Below are positions 8,617-17,515 of a stretch of 64,000 nucleotides of DNA, one piece after another. The DNA comes from Arthrobacter sp. M4 (GTDB lineage Bacteria; Actinomycetota; Actinomycetes; Actinomycetales; Micrococcaceae), in NCBI RefSeq assembly GCF_020251205.1, contig NZ_JAIWYX010000002.1, positions 434,001 to 498,000 on the forward strand, written 5' to 3'. A program made the position numbers and the translations under genes. Under the pieces are notes generated by a model. That model did no database searches and was not told where the DNA came from. It was given only the letters and a program-made list of their open reading frames with translations. How positions within the stretch are numbered: the stretch's first letter is position 1; each line of letters opens with the position of its first letter.

Positions 8617-9444
8617 ATGAGCAAAGCCGCCCTCTGCGTAGGCATCAACCAATTCAGCAATCTTCCCCAATCGAGCTGGCTCCAAGGCTGCGTCAACGAC
8701 GCCAACGACTTATCATCCCTGCTCACCTCCGACTACGGGTTTCCGGCCGACTCGGTCACCGTACTCCACGACTCCGACGCCATTAAGGAACGGGTCATGG
8801 ATGAGCTGCAGGGGTTACTGGACCTTGCCGCCAGCGGCCAAGCCGATCACTTGGTCTTCACCTTCTCCAGCCATGGCACACAGATCCCGGATACCAGCGG
8901 GGACGAGGCAGACCGGCTGGACGAAGCGTTCGCCTGTCATGACATCAATAACGCCGGCGACGCGTGGGACGCGGCCACCGTCATCTCGGACGATGAGCTC
9001 TACCAGTTATTCGCCAAACTCCCCGATGGAGTGCTGATGGAAGTCGTGATGGATACCTGCCACAGCGGCACCGGACTAAAGTCCCTGGACCTGTTGCCCG
9101 GGCGGCGCCCCAGGTTCCTTCCCGCGCCGACACCAACGGCCGTGGCAGCAAACGAATCAAAGGACGTTCGTGTCCTCAAGGACCTCATCAAGATGGGCAA
9201 CGTAGCAAAACCAGTCCTGATGGCGGCCTGCCGGGCAGACCAAACAGCCGCGGATGCGTTCCTTGATGGCCGCTACAACGGTGCATTCACTTATAACCTC
9301 ATTCGCGCGCTGAAGGACAATGGCCAACTTTCCCGGGCGGACGTGCTCAAGGTGGTCAGCAAAGGACTGAAGTTAGGCGGCTTTGACCAGATTGCCCAAC
9401 TTGAAGGGACCACTGCCGCGAAGAAGGCGGCCTGGGGACACTGA
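8617..9444 (+). CDS. Metacaspase-like cysteine protease (peptidase family C14, caspase domain)
   Basis: A 275-residue protein consisting of one caspase-fold domain. N-terminal ALCVGINQF...LQGCVNDANDLSSLL is the typical first strand and helix. The catalytic dyad is visible as His86 in FTFSSHGTQ and Cys148 in VMDTCHSG, and a p10-like segment GRYNGAFTYNLIRALKD follows. There is no signal peptide, membrane segment, or added TPR, WD40 or effector domain, so this is a stand-alone cytoplasmic protease. By family, Arg/Lys-directed, possibly Ca2+-dependent cleavage would be expected; that is inference. It is monocistronic and converges on a HEXXH protease gene only 20 bp away. Substrate and trigger are unknown. 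Confidence 0.9.
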   Translation: MSKAALCVGINQFSNLPQSSWLQGCVNDANDLSSLLTSDYGFPADSVTVLHDSDAIKERVMDELQGLLDLAASGQADHLVFTFSSHGTQIPDTSGDEADRLDEAFACHDINNAGDAWDAATVISDDELYQLFAKLPDGVLMEVVMDTCHSGTGLKSLDLLPGRRPRFLPAPTPTAVAANESKDVRVLKDLIKMGNVAKPVLMAACRADQTAADAFLDGRYNGAFTYNLIRALKDNGQLSRADVLKVVSKGLKLGGFDQIAQLEGTTAAKKAAWGH

Positions 9445-9464
9445 ACGTGGGTGCACGACAGCTG

Positions 9465-11096
9465 CTAGTCCCCAGTCCTGTGGAACTTGTTGCGTGCGGT
9501 GGAGGAGGCCGCCTGCTCTGCCGCACGCTGCTCATCGGAAACGAACATAGCCGCCTGACGCTCCCGGTCCAGTACGGGCTTGAACGCCGCATACACAAGC
9601 CGCCCACCGGCGTCGAACCTTAAGACCCCGCCCCCGCGAATGTCCACGTAGTCACGTTCCGTCTTCAGGCCCAACCGCACGAAAGCCTCTTTCCGCCCCA
9701 TCCTTACCGTTTGGATGAAGGAAGCGCCTATCTCGGAAACAACAAAGCCGTCCGGCGAAACGCGTTCCGATGTGCGTACCCGGGTGGAGCTGAGTGGCGT
9801 TCGCCGCTCCAGCCGTGCGGCGTCCAGGAGCCGGGGGTTCTCCCACACAAAGCGCTGGACTTCCTGGGGATCCGAACCCAGGGCACGCAGCCTTATCGGA
9901 TAGCGCAGGGAAGTGTAGTTTTCGACGCCGGAGATGTTGGCTGAAGGGATCCGGCGTATGCCGATCGCCGAAAACTCGTCCTGCAGGACGTCCCTATAGT
10001 GGTGCTGGTCCTCGGGGATCATGTCCATGTCCGCCGCGATGATGCCACGCAACAAGTCCCGCCACGTCACGTCCACGGGAGGCATGTAGGACAGTCCCCT
10101 GATCACCATGCGGAGGACGCGCATGCCGACGATCGACCCGGACTCTGCCTTCTGCTGCAGGCTCTGGTTATCCCCGAACCGGCTGTTCCGTTCCGCCCAC
10201 AGCCGCTGCACCGTTCGCAATACCGCCCCAACCACAACCGAGCCGCGGGCGTGCGGTTCGGGCAACTGCTGCCAGTCCTTTGGAGCTACATCCAGGAGCG
10301 GTTCGCGCAAGGCGCCGCGGGCAAAAAGGTCTTTTGCAAAGTCGAAAAGGGACCTCATCATCACCTCATCGGTCACCGGTTTCCCTGTTCCGGAACCGTT
10401 CGCTACGGCGGCCAACTGGCGGTACACCACCTCACGGGACGAGAAGACCGAGAGAATCGCCACAAGGTCGGCGATGGCCTCATGCATGGCGAGCTGTTCA
10501 GTGTTGGCCAAAGCGTCGGCCCACGCCGGGCGGAAGCCATCCAGGATGGCGTGCGTCACCTCGTGCGCCACGATGTCTCGGTAAAGGGCGATCGGAACCT
10601 TGTATCCCAGCCGTTCGATGGAGCCGAAACGGATGATGTTGCTTCCGCGCTCATAACCGGTCTCGTAGGCGTCTGCCTGGTCGCGGGCCTTGAGGACCAG
10701 CCGGCCTTCCAGGTTCCAGGGCATGCGCCGGCCCAGCGTGGTCTCAAAGAGGTCCAGCGTCGCCGAGGCCACTCCATACACATGCTGTGCCAGAAACCTG
10801 TTGTCATCCAGCAGTTCGCGCAATTCTGACGGCGGTGGTTTGGAGACCAGCCGCCACGGGTCCCCTACTTCAGTCAGCGTCACAGGAGCAACATTGGTCC
10901 CGCGCCACTTTCGAATATGGATGGCAAAGCGCAATCCGGATGGCCCTCGCCTCATCCGTTCAACGGGAATGCGCAGATCCACCGTCAGCGGCCCTCCGGG
11001 CCCGGAGGCCACGGGTCCCTCAGCCAGCACTGTCACGGGAACCATCTGCCCGGCACGAATGTCGCCCGGGACTTTCTTCCGGATTTCCACAGTCAT
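9465..11096 (-). CDS. Thermolysin-like (gluzincin) zinc metalloprotease, cytoplasmic
   Basis: A 543-residue protein. HEVTH at residues 178-182 gives two zinc ligands and the catalytic Glu. HEAIAD at 205-210 gives the third ligand Glu206 and the supporting Asp210, closely matching the NEAISD motif of thermolysin (M4). Unlike secreted M4 enzymes it has no signal peptide or propeptide, so an intracellular role is likely. The N-terminal 90 residues look like a beta-rich domain. The C-terminal part (about 380-543) is a separate unrecognised module. ATG 11096 was chosen; a GTG 24 nt upstream is possible and neither has a clear ribosome site. It converges on the metacaspase gene. The specific family is not known to me. 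Confidence 0.82.
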   Translation of the reverse strand: MTVEIRKKVPGDIRAGQMVPVTVLAEGPVASGPGGPLTVDLRIPVERMRRGPSGLRFAIHIRKWRGTNVAPVTLTEVGDPWRLVSKPPPSELRELLDDNRFLAQHVYGVASATLDLFETTLGRRMPWNLEGRLVLKARDQADAYETGYERGSNIIRFGSIERLGYKVPIALYRDIVAHEVTHAILDGFRPAWADALANTEQLAMHEAIADLVAILSVFSSREVVYRQLAAVANGSGTGKPVTDEVMMRSLFDFAKDLFARGALREPLLDVAPKDWQQLPEPHARGSVVVGAVLRTVQRLWAERNSRFGDNQSLQQKAESGSIVGMRVLRMVIRGLSYMPPVDVTWRDLLRGIIAADMDMIPEDQHHYRDVLQDEFSAIGIRRIPSANISGVENYTSLRYPIRLRALGSDPQEVQRFVWENPRLLDAARLERRTPLSSTRVRTSERVSPDGFVVSEIGASFIQTVRMGRKEAFVRLGLKTERDYVDIRGGGVLRFDAGGRLVYAAFKPVLDRERQAAMFVSDEQRAAEQAASSTARNKFHRTGD

Positions 11097-11184
11097 CGCC
11101 GTCTCGCCCACCCAAGCCACACGTCAGCGGGATCGCTGTAAGGCCAAGTATGGCCGCGCGCCAAGGGGCAGGCAATGACCTCCA

Positions 11185-11401
11185 GCGGCGCGCCGCGGAC
11201 GGCAACGCCGGGCCGTGCCAGCAGTTGCCTGGGCAAGCGCCAGGACCATGAAAGTACGACGTCGACACGCCCCGCGTGCGCTAGCGGCCTACATTGCGGC
11301 GCGCCGCGGACGGCAACGCCGGGCCAGCAGTTGCCTGGGCAAGCGCCAGGACCATGAAAGTACGACGTCGACACGCCCCGCGTGCGCTAGCGGCCTACGT
11401 T
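11185..11401. repeat. Tandem duplication (111 bp + 106 bp) including the mnmA stop codon
   Basis: Copy 1 is 11185-11295 and copy 2 is 11296-11401; each starts GCGGCGCGCCGCGGACGG. They are near identical. Copy 1 carries an extra GTGCC after GCCGGGCC, and the copies differ by one base in CTACATTGC versus CTACGTTGC. A third start, GCGGCGCGC, follows at 11402 inside mnmA. The stop codon and last codons of mnmA lie at the copy 2 end, so copy 1 contains a duplicated mnmA terminus. The repeat sits between mnmA and the metalloprotease gene. No coding function is supported; the small frames inside it are repeat translations. Confidence 0.9.
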
Positions 11402-12531
11402 GCGGCGCGCTGAAGCGAGCGTGCGGCGTCGATGGTGGCCTGCCCCAGGACTCGGCTGCCCTGGTACAGCACCACCGTCTGTCCGGGCGCCACACCGCGG
11501 AGGGAGTCGCGAAGCCGCACCACCAGGTTTTCGCGGAAGTCCGAGTCAGCGGAGTCCCGTTCCGTCCAGGCGGTAGCCGGGACAGGGTCACCGTGGGCCC
11601 GGACTTGGGCGTGGCATTCGAATTCTTCGCCGGTGCCAACCTCGGCGATGGGCAGGCCCGCCCAGGAGACCTTGATGCCGCGGATTTCGTCGACGGCCAG
11701 CAGCCCCTCGGGCCCCACAACCACCTTGTTTTCCTTCGGACGGATCTCTAGAACAAACCGAGGCTTCCCGTCAGCTGCGGGCGTACCAAGCTTCAGTCCG
11801 CGCCGCTGCCCAACGGTAAAGGCGTTTGCTCCGGGGTGTTCGCCCACCTTGGCCCCGGTTTCGTCCACAATGTCACCGGGGGTCATCTCGATCTTCTCTG
11901 CCAGCCAGCCGCGCGTGTCGCCGTCGGAAATGAAGCAGATGTCATGGCTGTCCGGCTTATTCGCCACGGACAAGCCGCGGCGCTCCGCCTCGGCTCGGAC
12001 CTCAGCCTTGGACGGTGTATCCGCCAAGGGGAACATGGAGTGCTTGAGCTGCTCATGCGTCAGCACGCCCAGGACGTAGCTCTGGTCCTTTGCCCAATCG
12101 GCGGCCCGGTGAAGTTCGCGGTTGCCGTCGGCGTCCTCGATCACCTTGGCGTAGTGGCCGGTACAGACGGCATCGAACCCGAGCGCAATGGCCTTTTCGA
12201 GGAGGGCGGCGAACTTGATTCGTTCATTGCAGCGCATGCACGGGTTGGGGGTACGTCCGGCTGCGTACTCGTCGATGAAGTCCTGGACCACGTCTTCCTT
12301 GAAGCGCTCGGAGAAGTCCCAGACGTAGAACGGAATGCCGAGCTTGTCGCAGGCGCGCCAAGCGTCCCGCGAATCCTCAATCGTGCAGCAGCCCCGGCTT
12401 CCGGTGCGGAGGGTTCCAGGCATGCGTGACAGCGCCAGGTGAACCCCGACGACGTCGTGCCCGGCTTCAACGGCACGGGCGGCTGCTACGGCGGAGTCCA
12501 CTCCACCGCTCATGGCTGCAAGAACTCGCAT
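11395..12531 (-). CDS. mnmA: tRNA-specific 2-thiouridylase MnmA
   Basis: A 378-residue cytoplasmic enzyme that thiolates U34 of Lys, Glu and Gln tRNAs using sulfur relayed from a cysteine desulfurase. The start at 12531 gives [17 protein letters not shown] with the PP-loop SGGVDS motif (residues 8-13). Catalytic cysteines are seen in NPCMRCNE and in [10 protein letters not shown], and GHYAK is also conserved. Length is normal. Upstream in-frame sequence belongs to the divergent spacer and was excluded. The likely sulfur donor gene (cysteine desulfurase) lies 1.4 kb upstream on the same strand, with a divergent flavoprotein gene between. The final codons and stop lie inside the tandem duplication. 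Confidence 0.95.
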   Translation of the reverse strand: MRVLAAMSGGVDSAVAAARAVEAGHDVVGVHLALSRMPGTLRTGSRGCCTIEDSRDAWRACDKLGIPFYVWDFSERFKEDVVQDFIDEYAAGRTPNPCMRCNERIKFAALLEKAIALGFDAVCTGHYAKVIEDADGNRELHRAADWAKDQSYVLGVLTHEQLKHSMFPLADTPSKAEVRAEAERRGLSVANKPDSHDICFISDGDTRGWLAEKIEMTPGDIVDETGAKVGEHPGANAFTVGQRRGLKLGTPAADGKPRFVLEIRPKENKVVVGPEGLLAVDEIRGIKVSWAGLPIAEVGTGEEFECHAQVRAHGDPVPATAWTERDSADSDFRENLVVRLRDSLRGVAPGQTVVLYQGSRVLGQATIDAARSLQRAAT

Positions 12532-12670
12532 GCTGGCTTTCTGCTGGTGATGAAGGAAGAATGCACTGAGGGTGTACCAAATGCCCATCCATCTTACCGC
12601 TTGCCGGAAGCCGTACCAAAACCCGGCAGCCGGTCCGGATTGGGGCCTTGACCCACCGAATGGAGGCGGA

Positions 12671-13915
12671 ATGGCAAGCGAACACATCGTCATTGCTGGC
12701 GGCGGATTGGCCGCCGCCACGGCAGCACGAACGCTGCGGAGCGAGGGATTCGACGGCGACGTCACAATGCTCTGCAAAGAACTGCACTACCCCTACATAC
12801 GCCCACCACTGTCGAAAGGCTTCTTGCTCGGCACCGAAGACCAGGACTCCGTGCCGGTCCTGCCCAGGGACTGGTACGCCGAACACCAGGTGGACCTTTG
12901 GCTCGGCACGTCAGTTTCAGCCTTGGACGTCACAGGACGCACGGCGCACCTTTCCACAGCTAAGAGCCTCAACTACACCAAGCTGCTCCTGGCCACCGGA
13001 TCCATTCCCCGCCACCCGGAGCTGCCAGGTGCCGAACTCAAAAACGTCCTGACCTTCCGTACGTTGGATGACTGTCTCCAGCTCAAGGAACTGTTATCCC
13101 CCGGCGGACTCAATGTAGTTTTGGTGGGGTCCGGTTGGATCGGCATGGAGCTTGCCGCCGCTGCGAGGACTTTTGGCAATACCGCAACTGTCCTGGGCCG
13201 TGGACCTGTGCCCCTCGCCGCCTCCGTTGGGACTGATATCGGCTCGTACCTACGGGGCGTGCACGAAGCCCACGGTGTGCGCTTCGTCCAGGGAACAGCG
13301 TCAAGGATTGCAGAAGGCAACGCTGACCGCGCCGGTGCCGCGGCCGCCGTGGTGACTGATTCCGGCGAGGAACTGCCGGCAGACGTGGTGGTGCTGGCAA
13401 TTGGCGCGGATCCGGACGTCCAGCTCGCGGCGGAGGCCGGGATCGACGTCGACAATGGCGTCCTGACGGATGAATCTCTTCGTACCAGCGCCCCCGATGT
13501 GTTTGCGGCCGGGGATATTGCCAACGCGTTGCATCCACTCACGGGCCAGCGCTACCGCAGCGAACACTGGGACAATGCACTGAAGGGCGGGAAAACTGTG
13601 GCCAAAGCCATGCTGGGCCAGGGTGCCCAGCACGACGCAGTCCCGTATTTCTATACAGACCAATTCGAGGTCAGCCTCGAATACTCGGGCTTCCCAAGCC
13701 TGGTGGAGGGAAAGCCAGTGTTGCGCGGCGACGCCGACAGTGGGGAATTCCTGGCATTCTGGTTGCGGGACGGAGTGCTCGTTGCTGGCCTGAGCATCAA
13801 TGTTCCCAAGGTCCATAAGTCAATCAAGGCGTTGATCTCCGGCCGTGTCCCGCTGGATGTGAACGCCCTCACTGACCAGGACGTGCCGTTGGATCAGCTC
13901 CTGCCGGTCGGCTAA
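12671..13915 (+). CDS. Ferredoxin/rubredoxin reductase-like FAD-dependent NAD(P)H oxidoreductase
   Basis: A 414-residue flavoprotein with ribosome site GGAGG 4-5 nt before ATG 12671. The FAD dinucleotide motif [18 protein letters not shown] lies at the N-terminus. [13 protein letters not shown] is typical of putidaredoxin-reductase/AIF-type enzymes. The NAD(P)H motif is [17 protein letters not shown]. The FAD-ribityl motif is [14 protein letters not shown]-terminal reductase-C domain (about 330-414) includes [16 protein letters not shown]. It probably passes electrons from NADH to a ferredoxin or rubredoxin; the partner is not encoded nearby. It is inserted between mnmA and the cysteine desulfurase gene in the opposite orientation. 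Confidence 0.9.
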   Translation: MASEHIVIAGGGLAAATAARTLRSEGFDGDVTMLCKELHYPYIRPPLSKGFLLGTEDQDSVPVLPRDWYAEHQVDLWLGTSVSALDVTGRTAHLSTAKSLNYTKLLLATGSIPRHPELPGAELKNVLTFRTLDDCLQLKELLSPGGLNVVLVGSGWIGMELAAAARTFGNTATVLGRGPVPLAASVGTDIGSYLRGVHEAHGVRFVQGTASRIAEGNADRAGAAAAVVTDSGEELPADVVVLAIGADPDVQLAAEAGIDVDNGVLTDESLRTSAPDVFAAGDIANALHPLTGQRYRSEHWDNALKGGKTVAKAMLGQGAQHDAVPYFYTDQFEVSLEYSGFPSLVEGKPVLRGDADSGEFLAFWLRDGVLVAGLSINVPKVHKSIKALISGRVPLDVNALTDQDVPLDQLLPVG

Positions 13916-13954
13916 AGCTCGCCGGGACCAAGGCGCCCTCCGAAAGCTGGAGTC

Positions 13955-15187
13955 CTAGATGGCTTGCCCAGACGATCGGCGGGCAGCTGTCCCGGCGGTT
14001 TCGATGCTGGACTCGTGCCCGGCCATCCCAGCCTGTCGCGCCCTGGCATAGGCATCAGGAAGCGCGGCCAAGAGCGCATCCACGTCGGCGTCGGTGGAAG
14101 TGTGGCCCAGGCTGAACCGCTGGGCTCCGCGGGCTGTTTCTTCGCCAAGCCCCATCGCGAGGAGCACATGTGAAGGACGCGGGACTCCCGCCGTGCAGGC
14201 AGAGCCGGTGGACGACTGGACCCCGGCCAGGTCCAGGAGGAACAGCAGGGAGTCCCCTTCGCATCCCGGGAAGGTGAAGTGGGCATTGCCGGGCAGTCTG
14301 CCGGCTCCGGGAGCACCGCGAAGAACTGCCTCCGGGACCGCAGCCCGGACTCCATCGATCAGGCGGTCGCGAAGGGTTTCGATTCGGGCGGATTCCTGTG
14401 TCAGGTTGCCCACTGCCGCTTCAGCAGCGGCAGCAAAGGCGCTGATGGATGCAGTGTCCAACGTACCGGACCTAACGTCGCGCTCCTGTCCGCCACCGTG
14501 CTGCACGGGAGTCAGCTTCACACCGCGACCCAGCAGAAGTGCGCCCACGCCAACCGGCCCGCCGATCTTGTGGGCTGAAATGGCCATGGCGTCCAAACCG
14601 CTGGCACGAAAGTCAACGGGGATGGAACCAAAGGCCTGCACAGCGTCCGAATGCACCGGGATTTCGTGCCTATGTGCAAGTTCGGCTATTTCCTGTACGG
14701 GCTGAATGGAGCCGACCTCATTGTTCGCCCACATGACAGTGACCAACGCCACAGTCTCCGGGTCCTCGTCAATGGCGGCCTGGACGGCATCAAGCCGCAC
14801 TACTCCCTCGGCATCAACGGGAAGCCAGGAGACTTCTGCGCCTTCGTGCGTTTCCAGCCACTCGACGGCGTCCATCACGGCATGATGCTCGACGGCGGAA
14901 CACAGCACCCGCCTTCGTCGCGGGTCCGCGTCCCTGCGGGCCCAGAACAGCCCCTTGACAGCCAGGTTGTCGGACTCGGTTCCCCCGGACGTGAAGATCA
15001 CCTCCGAGGGATGCGCCCCCGCTGCAGCCGCAATAGCCTCCCGGGCGTCTTCGACTGCACGTCGGGCACGGCGGCCGGCGGCGTGGAGCGATGACGGGTT
15101 GCCAGTGCGCGTGAGTTCACGGGTCAACGCCTCAAGCGCGGCTGGCGCGATGGGCGTAGTAGCGGCATGGTCGAGGTAGGCGGGCAC
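13955..15187 (-). CDS. Cysteine desulfurase (NifS/IscS family)
   Basis: A 410-residue PLP enzyme that takes sulfur from L-cysteine for Fe-S clusters and tRNA thiolation. It begins (GTG) [11 protein letters not shown], the family N-terminus. The PLP lysine is K207 in SAHKIGGP. Cofactor-site features include TSGGTESDN and HSDAVQAFG. The persulfide Cys331 sits in [14 protein letters not shown], on the longer loop of group I enzymes. Its proximity to mnmA suggests a role in 2-thiouridine synthesis as well as Fe-S assembly. No iscU or suf genes are adjacent. Confidence 0.93.
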   Translation of the reverse strand: MPAYLDHAATTPIAPAALEALTRELTRTGNPSSLHAAGRRARRAVEDAREAIAAAAGAHPSEVIFTSGGTESDNLAVKGLFWARRDADPRRRRVLCSAVEHHAVMDAVEWLETHEGAEVSWLPVDAEGVVRLDAVQAAIDEDPETVALVTVMWANNEVGSIQPVQEIAELAHRHEIPVHSDAVQAFGSIPVDFRASGLDAMAISAHKIGGPVGVGALLLGRGVKLTPVQHGGGQERDVRSGTLDTASISAFAAAAEAAVGNLTQESARIETLRDRLIDGVRAAVPEAVLRGAPGAGRLPGNAHFTFPGCEGDSLLFLLDLAGVQSSTGSACTAGVPRPSHVLLAMGLGEETARGAQRFSLGHTSTDADVDALLAALPDAYARARQAGMAGHESSIETAGTAARRSSGQAI

Positions 15188-15285
15188 GATTATAGTCTAC
15201 CGAGGCGGCTGAACAGGGCCCGGCCGCGTGGCATTAGATGGCCGAGTTGGCATCACACGGCCGCGTTAGCATCACGGGCAGGCGG

Positions 15286-16089
15286 CTATGACGTGGGCGG
15301 AACCACGGGAAGCCGCGAGATCACATCCTGCCGCGCTTTGTCCAAATCCGAGGGCTTGGGGCAGGACACGGAGACATAAATGGACGATCCCGCCTTGCCA
15401 AAGACTCGGGCGAAAATCGCTGTGGCTTTGGAACCTGCGTGCTTTGTTCCTTCCAAGGAAAGCACCTCCACCCGTGGGCCCGGCTTGCCTTCCTCACCAC
15501 CCCATCGCAGGGTGTCCATTCTTAGGTATTCCGGAAGGATGCTTGGATCGAGGTACTGAAAAAGCGCGGCGGTGGAGGCTTTGTCATCTCCGGATACGGC
15601 CAATGGACCTTGGTTGGTGCGGACCCTTGTTGTCACGGTGCAACCGCTGCCGTTTGTGTAACGGTTTTCGCCTTGGACGTTCTGGCGGACCTGCTTCCAG
15701 CCCTCCGCTTCCTTGAGGCTATCCGAGATGCCCACGGGAACACCGGCTGCCAGCGTCTCACCCGCCCCCATGGTCATGTCCCTTGCTGCCACGGCTTCGG
15801 CGTCGTGGCCGGGCGTGATGCTTGGAGTGGCGATGGGGGTGCTCGTCGTCGTTGCCGGGGCGAACGCCGGATCTGGGACGTTGACGCTGCACGCCGCCAG
15901 GGCGGCACCAACCGAAACGACGACGGCGGCCAAGAGGGCCCCACGAAAGGCACCTGCTGCTGAGTAGCGGCCGAGTTGTGCGGGCCTTGTGCTGTGGAGG
16001 GAAGGTGCACCGAAGGTTGGGCTGTGGAAGGTTGGGCTGTGGAAGGCTGGGCTGTGGAAGGTCGCTCTGCTGCCGGCCTCGAAGCGCAC
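15286..16089 (-). CDS. Secreted lipoprotein of unknown function with a repeated N-terminus
   Basis: A 267-residue protein. The GTG start at 16089 is supported by GAGGGG about 6 nt upstream. Residues 11-25 are pentapeptide repeats (FHSPA FHSPT FHSPT), encoded by three 15-bp DNA repeats. A hydrophobic stretch (about 50-66) ends in the lipobox LAAC with Cys67. The mature part has a Thr/Pro-rich linker and then a compact domain with a possible disulfide pair (GSGCTVTTR and VSVSCPKPS). The 50-residue N-terminal extension before the signal segment is unusual for a lipoprotein. The domain resembles small actinobacterial lipoproteins such as DUF3558, but I cannot assign it firmly. Confidence 0.75.
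   Translation of the reverse strand: MRFEAGSRATFHSPAFHSPTFHSPTFGAPSLHSTRPAQLGRYSAAGAFRGALLAAVVVSVGAALAACSVNVPDPAFAPATTTSTPIATPSITPGHDAEAVAARDMTMGAGETLAAGVPVGISDSLKEAEGWKQVRQNVQGENRYTNGSGCTVTTRVRTNQGPLAVSGDDKASTAALFQYLDPSILPEYLRMDTLRWGGEEGKPGPRVEVLSLEGTKHAGSKATAIFARVFGKAGSSIYVSVSCPKPSDLDKARQDVISRLPVVPPTS
16021..16065. repeat. Three 15-bp tandem repeats in the lipoprotein N-terminus
   Basis: Units at 16021-16035, 16036-16050 and 16051-16065 share GCTGTGGAAGG and differ only in the last few bases. They stay in frame and encode FHSPA/FHSPT on the minus strand. Partial units flank them (for example GCTGTGGAGGGAAGG at 15991). Such arrays can change copy number by slippage without a frameshift. Confidence 0.85.
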
Positions 16090-16476
16090 CGTTATCCCCT
16101 CGCGTTTGTCCGTGTCGCGCCCGACCGCCTGCCGGGCAACGTGTCCGGCAGAAAGTCTAGCCCGCCGTCACGACCGGCCCGTGCCCAAGCGAAGATTGTC
16201 AACGCCCTCGGGACCACCTCCACGGTGGCTAACAGCGGGCCTTGCCACTGTACCGGGGCCACGCCCGCGGTACAGTGGCAGGCCGCGGGAACCGGAGTGC
16301 TGCAGCTGAGCGTTATGGAGGAAGGCCGTGCGGGCGTCGAGCGCGGCCAGGACTCGTTAGGTGCCAAGCTGGATACACTGTTGCGGCAGGCTGGCCGCTA
16401 AAAGCATGCGCTTTTGAATGTGCGCTTGCTCTGGCTGCGGTGCGTCACAGGCTGATTGGCAAGAGGGGGTGGTGAT
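16090..16476. other. Divergent intergenic region with a 13-bp inverted repeat
   Basis: This 387-bp gap between the lipoprotein and J-domain genes contains a perfect inverted repeat: TGCCACTGTACCG at 16243-16255 and its complement at 16268-16280, with a 12-nt loop. With no T-tract after it, an operator or mRNA structure is as likely as a terminator. A 28-codon frame at 16315-16401 lacks a convincing ribosome site and was not called. Promoters for both flanking genes must lie here. Confidence 0.5.
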
Positions 16477-17448
16477 GTGGACCACGACAATAAGTCACAC
16501 TACGAGGTCTTGCGCATAGCGGTGACGGCGACCGAGAAGGACATCAAATCCGCCTACCGGAAAGCGGCCCGCCGCGCCCATCCTGATCACGGCGGTGACG
16601 CCGCGGCTTTCCGCCAGGTCACGCTCGCTTACGAGACACTCATCGATCCCCAGCGCAGGGCCGCGTATGACCGAAGCTACGCCCGGGCGACGTACCGGAC
16701 TGGAGCGGCGGGCCATCCGGGGCAGGCCGGATCCTCGCAGGGTCGTGGGGAGGGCGGCTACGCAACAGGACCGTCGTCGTCTTTCCGGCCAGGCACCCGG
16801 CGCCCAGCCACGCCACGGAGCACTGCTGGCGATCCGCCCTTCTATGTTCCTGCGTACGGTATTCCCGGAGAAGTGCCGCTCATCCCTGAGGCCGAGGCCG
16901 CCAGGCAAGTGCACGGGATGCCGCGCAAGCGGGGAATCTTTGGTGCCGAAGCGCGCATCCAGCGGGAAATGCAGACTGTCCAACTGCTGGTCCGGCAGGT
17001 GCTCAGCGGCATCCCCGCGGCGCGGCTGGTCAACGGACTGCAGTCGCCGTCGGACAACGGGCACATCGACCACGCGGTACTGTCTGGTTACCGTTTGGCG
17101 CTTATCGACTCGATGATGCTGCCCAAAGGCGCGTACGCCTGGGACGGCGCCGTGCTGCGTCATGGGAGCCGGTCCGTGGCTCCGCCGCGGCTGGACCATA
17201 TCGTCAGGCAGATGCAGGACATCTTCCCCGAACTCAACGTCACAGCCTGGATTGTGGTCCACAGTCCTGGAGGCAACCTCCACGAGCCGGTCATCGACCA
17301 GTTCCGGCGCAATCAGGAGTCCGGTCCGGTGCAGGTGGTCAACGCTGCCGGCCTGGTCCGCGGGGTGAAGCAGTTCCTGTCGTCGGGACCGGCACCGAAT
17401 ACAGTGGTGGTTCCGGTGCTGGCCAGGTTGCTCCGTGGCATGCACTGA
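16477..17448 (+). CDS. J-domain protein with a C-terminal nuclease-like (NERD-like) domain
   Basis: A 323-residue protein. GTG 16477 was chosen because AAGAGGGGG lies about 8 nt upstream. Residues 5-70 form a J-domain with the Hsp70-stimulating HPD at 35-37 and AYRKAARRAHPDHGG. A G/S/R-rich linker (about 75-125) follows. The C-terminal domain (about 155-323) has HIDHAVLSGYRLALIDSMMLPKG, then NVTAWIVVHSPGG and VVVPVLARLL, recalling the restriction-like NERD fold. The expected E/D-x-K active-site pair is not evident, so catalysis is doubtful. It is probably a DnaK co-chaperone targeting unknown clients. A hairpin (17451-17490) separates it from trmL. Confidence 0.75.
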   Translation: MDHDNKSHYEVLRIAVTATEKDIKSAYRKAARRAHPDHGGDAAAFRQVTLAYETLIDPQRRAAYDRSYARATYRTGAAGHPGQAGSSQGRGEGGYATGPSSSFRPGTRRPATPRSTAGDPPFYVPAYGIPGEVPLIPEAEAARQVHGMPRKRGIFGAEARIQREMQTVQLLVRQVLSGIPAARLVNGLQSPSDNGHIDHAVLSGYRLALIDSMMLPKGAYAWDGAVLRHGSRSVAPPRLDHIVRQMQDIFPELNVTAWIVVHSPGGNLHEPVIDQFRRNQESGPVQVVNAAGLVRGVKQFLSSGPAPNTVVVPVLARLLRGMH

Positions 17449-17450
17449 CA

Positions 17451-17490
17451 GCCCTGCCACAGGGACAGGAGGTCCCAAATCCGGCAGGGC
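17451..17490 (+). terminator. Weak hairpin after the J-domain gene
   Basis: GCCCTGCC (17451-17458) pairs with GGCAGGGC (17483-17490) around a 24-nt loop, starting 2 nt after the J-domain gene stop. The loop is long and no T-run follows, so termination is possible but unproven. Confidence 0.35.
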
Positions 17491-17515
17491 CGGCAGCCAC
17501 GGCTACGATTGATCT

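Noticed and set aside
11185..11401. Possible CRISPR or REP array
   Set aside because: Only two long tandem copies with no spacers; a plain tandem duplication. Small Met-start frames repeated inside it are repeat translations.
15189..15194. Perfect TATAAT -10 on the minus strand next to the cysteine desulfurase start
   Set aside because: It abuts the GTG at 15187, so transcription would begin inside the coding region and miss the start codon.
15188..15285. Short imperfect repeats (GGCCGCGT...GCAT) in the spacer upstream of the cysteine desulfurase gene
   Set aside because: Too short and degenerate to distinguish from high-GC background.
16315..16401. 28-codon ATG frame upstream of the J-domain gene
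   Set aside because: No ribosome site or recognisable composition; likely chance.
16495..17478. Long minus-strand open frame opposite the J-domain gene
   Set aside because: A mirror frame in high-GC DNA; the plus strand has a clear J-domain and ribosome site.
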